Shown piece by piece: positions 62,878 to 64,000 of a stretch of DNA of 64,000 bases; positions within the stretch are counted from its first letter, which is position 1, and each line of letters starts with the position of its first letter. The stretch spans positions 372,001-436,000 of the forward strand of contig NZ_JADLZT010000003.1 in assembly GCF_015453285.1 (NCBI RefSeq), given 5' to 3'. The translations under genes and the position numbers were made by a program. The notes under the pieces are model-generated. The model was not told where the DNA came from. It did not search any database and worked only from the letters and a program-made list of their open reading frames with translations. The DNA comes from Lysobacter niastensis (GTDB lineage: Bacteria > Pseudomonadota > Gammaproteobacteria > Xanthomonadales > Xanthomonadaceae).

Positions 62878-64000
62878 TTCTGCTCCGATGACGCACCAGC
62901 ATCAGCGCCGGCCGCATCGGCAGGAGGTGTCACCACGAAGTTTCCGCCCAGCGCCAGATGCAGGTCGACGCGCCGGTCGAGGTGCTCGCGGCGCACCTGC
63001 AGCAGTGCGATCTCCGTGGCGAAGCTGGACAGCTGGCTCTGGGTGACGTCGCGCAGGTCGGCCTTGCCGACGCGGTAGGACGTGCGTTCCAGGTCCAGCG
63101 CGCGGCGGCTGTCGTCGAGCGCGCCGCGCAGGATGTTTTCGCGCTGGCCGAAGATGTTCTCGGCGTCGAGCGCGTCCTCGACTTCGCCCAATGCGCGCAA
63201 CGCGAGCCGCCCGTATTCGGCGACGGCCTGCTTCTGCTCGGCGCTGCGCAGTTGGATCTGCGAGTCGATCGCACCACCGAGGTAGATCGGCTGCACTACC
63301 TGGGCGCCGGCGCTCTTGGTGGTGTTGCTGCGCTCGGAGGTGACGTCTTCGAGATCGTCGGTGTTCACCCATCCAAAATTGGCGGAAAGCGTCAGGCTGG
63401 GCAGACGCGCCGCCTTCGCCGCACGGGTGCGATTGAACGCCGCCGCAACACGGCGCTCGGCGGCGATCAGGTCGGGGCGGCGCTCCAGCGCTTCGAGTGG
63501 TACACCCACCGGGATCGGCCCGGGAAACGCCGCCAGGTCCTGACGCGACTGGATCTCCGCAGCGGGATAGCGGCCCAGCAACAATTCCAGCGCGCGCAAT
63601 GCCTGCCGGTGCGCCAGCTCGACCTGCTGCGCTGCGTCCTGATAACTGGCGGAACTGGCACGCGCCAGCGCGACGTCGGTGCCGGTACCTGCGCCAACTC
63701 GCTCCCGCTGTTCGGCGAGCTCCACGAGCTTGGCCGCATTGCGCGCCATTTCATCGCTGAGCTGCTGCTGGCGAGCGGTCGCCGCTGCCAGGAACCACGC
63801 GCGCGCGGTGGACGCCGCGATCGACTGCTGGGCGAAGCGGTAATCGGCACCGGCCGCGTCGCGCTCTGCACGGGCGGCGTTGCGCTCGTAGCGCAGGCGG
63901 CCCCACAGGTCGAGCTCCCACCAGGCGCGCAGGATCACGCCGCTCAATATCGGGATCAGATCGGAGACCGGCTTGGTGCTGGTCCGTCCGAGGATGCCGA
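62874..64000 (-). CDS. Outer-membrane efflux protein (NodT/TolC type), truncated by window edge
   Basis: This outer-membrane channel protein continues past base 64000, with at least 375 residues visible. The C-terminal part has the TolC-type duplicated helices (AWWELDLWGRLRYERNAARA, RRPDLIAAERRVAAAFNRTR) and ends in a short Ala/Ser tail. ELDLWG near its visible N-terminus is a NodT-family segment. The frame is open to the edge, so the in-window TTG start is not real. The partner RND pump genes should lie upstream, outside the window. It overlaps cax by four bases. Confidence 0.87.
   Translation of the reverse strand, partial: GILGRTSTKPVSDLIPILSGVILRAWWELDLWGRLRYERNAARAERDAAGADYRFAQQSIAASTARAWFLAAATARQQQLSDEMARNAAKLVELAEQRERVGAGTGTDVALARASSASYQDAAQQVELAHRQALRALELLLGRYPAAEIQSRQDLAAFPGPIPVGVPLEALERRPDLIAAERRVAAAFNRTRAAKAARLPSLTLSANFGWVNTDDLEDVTSERSNTTKSAGAQVVQPIYLGGAIDSQIQLRSAEQKQAVAEYGRLALRALGEVEDALDAENIFGQRENILRGALDDSRRALDLERTSYRVGKADLRDVTQSQLSSFATEIALLQVRREHLDRRVDLHLALGGNFVVTPPADAAGADAGASSEQK

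Overview
This 64 kb window is GC-rich chromosomal DNA whose gene content fits the Xanthomonadaceae, most likely Lysobacter, Luteimonas or a close relative. The pointers are an L1-like subclass B3 metallo-beta-lactamase, many secreted peptidases with Ala-rich signal peptides, a GspA/GspB pair, HemJ, and the interspersed GTCATCCC...GGGATGAC and CCTGACCCC repeats. This placement is inferred from family content only, because no 16S gene is present. No tRNA, rRNA, CRISPR array or prophage was seen.

Layout. 1-10 kb: a truncated secreted protein, parE, hutG, gor overlapping a D-amino-acid dehydrogenase-like gene, a DUF418 membrane protein, slyD and two adjacent NlpC/P60 hydrolases. 9.5-20 kb: a thioesterase/FMN-reductase pair, a membrane protein, an AT-richer lipoprotein followed by an integron attC-like remnant, two M16 peptidases (one catalytic, one lacking HxxEH), a B3 beta-lactamase with a Nudix gene, a GNAT/dicarboxylate symporter pair and a lipoprotein alkaline phosphatase. 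20-26.5 kb: a repeat-dense gap, hemJ, a methyltransferase, PHB depolymerase, a HAAS/PadR pair, a histone H1-like basic protein, cyclophilin and speG. 26.5-40.5 kb: an FdhF/YdeP-like molybdoenzyme with an HTH protein and FdhD, an S9 peptidase, a DUF885 lipoprotein, two MFS-type transporters, small enzymes and a peroxiredoxin. 40.5-46 kb: a Vat/CatB acetyltransferase, a repeat-flanked AT-rich insert abutting cueR, then copA with a clear CueR box and a divergent HMA-like protein that lacks CxxC. 46-54 kb: DMT transporters, a cupin, LysR, TfoX, gspA/gspB, DoxX and dbpA. 54-59 kb: the most interesting locus. A frameshifted membrane gene is followed by three same-strand genes: a SLOG-like domain plus membrane helices, a TIR-TM-TPR protein, and a small DP-EP-like protein. 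59-64 kb: a desaturase, a GIY-YIG nuclease whose stop codon lies in a 267-bp MITE-like element, an S4 protein, a potassium-channel-like protein, a Ca2+/H+ antiporter and a truncated outer-membrane efflux protein.

Functional groupings. parE, dbpA and the S4 protein are core. Copper resistance (cueR-copA) forms a regulated unit read leftwards from one CueR operator. FdhF-like/HTH/FdhD form a translationally coupled molybdoenzyme operon. GspA/GspB are type II secretion accessory proteins encoded away from the main gsp cluster. The SLOG/TIR/DP-EP set resembles nucleotide-signalling conflict systems, in which a nucleotide-binding or NAD-cleaving module is coupled to a membrane-embedded partner. 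Its function here is inference.
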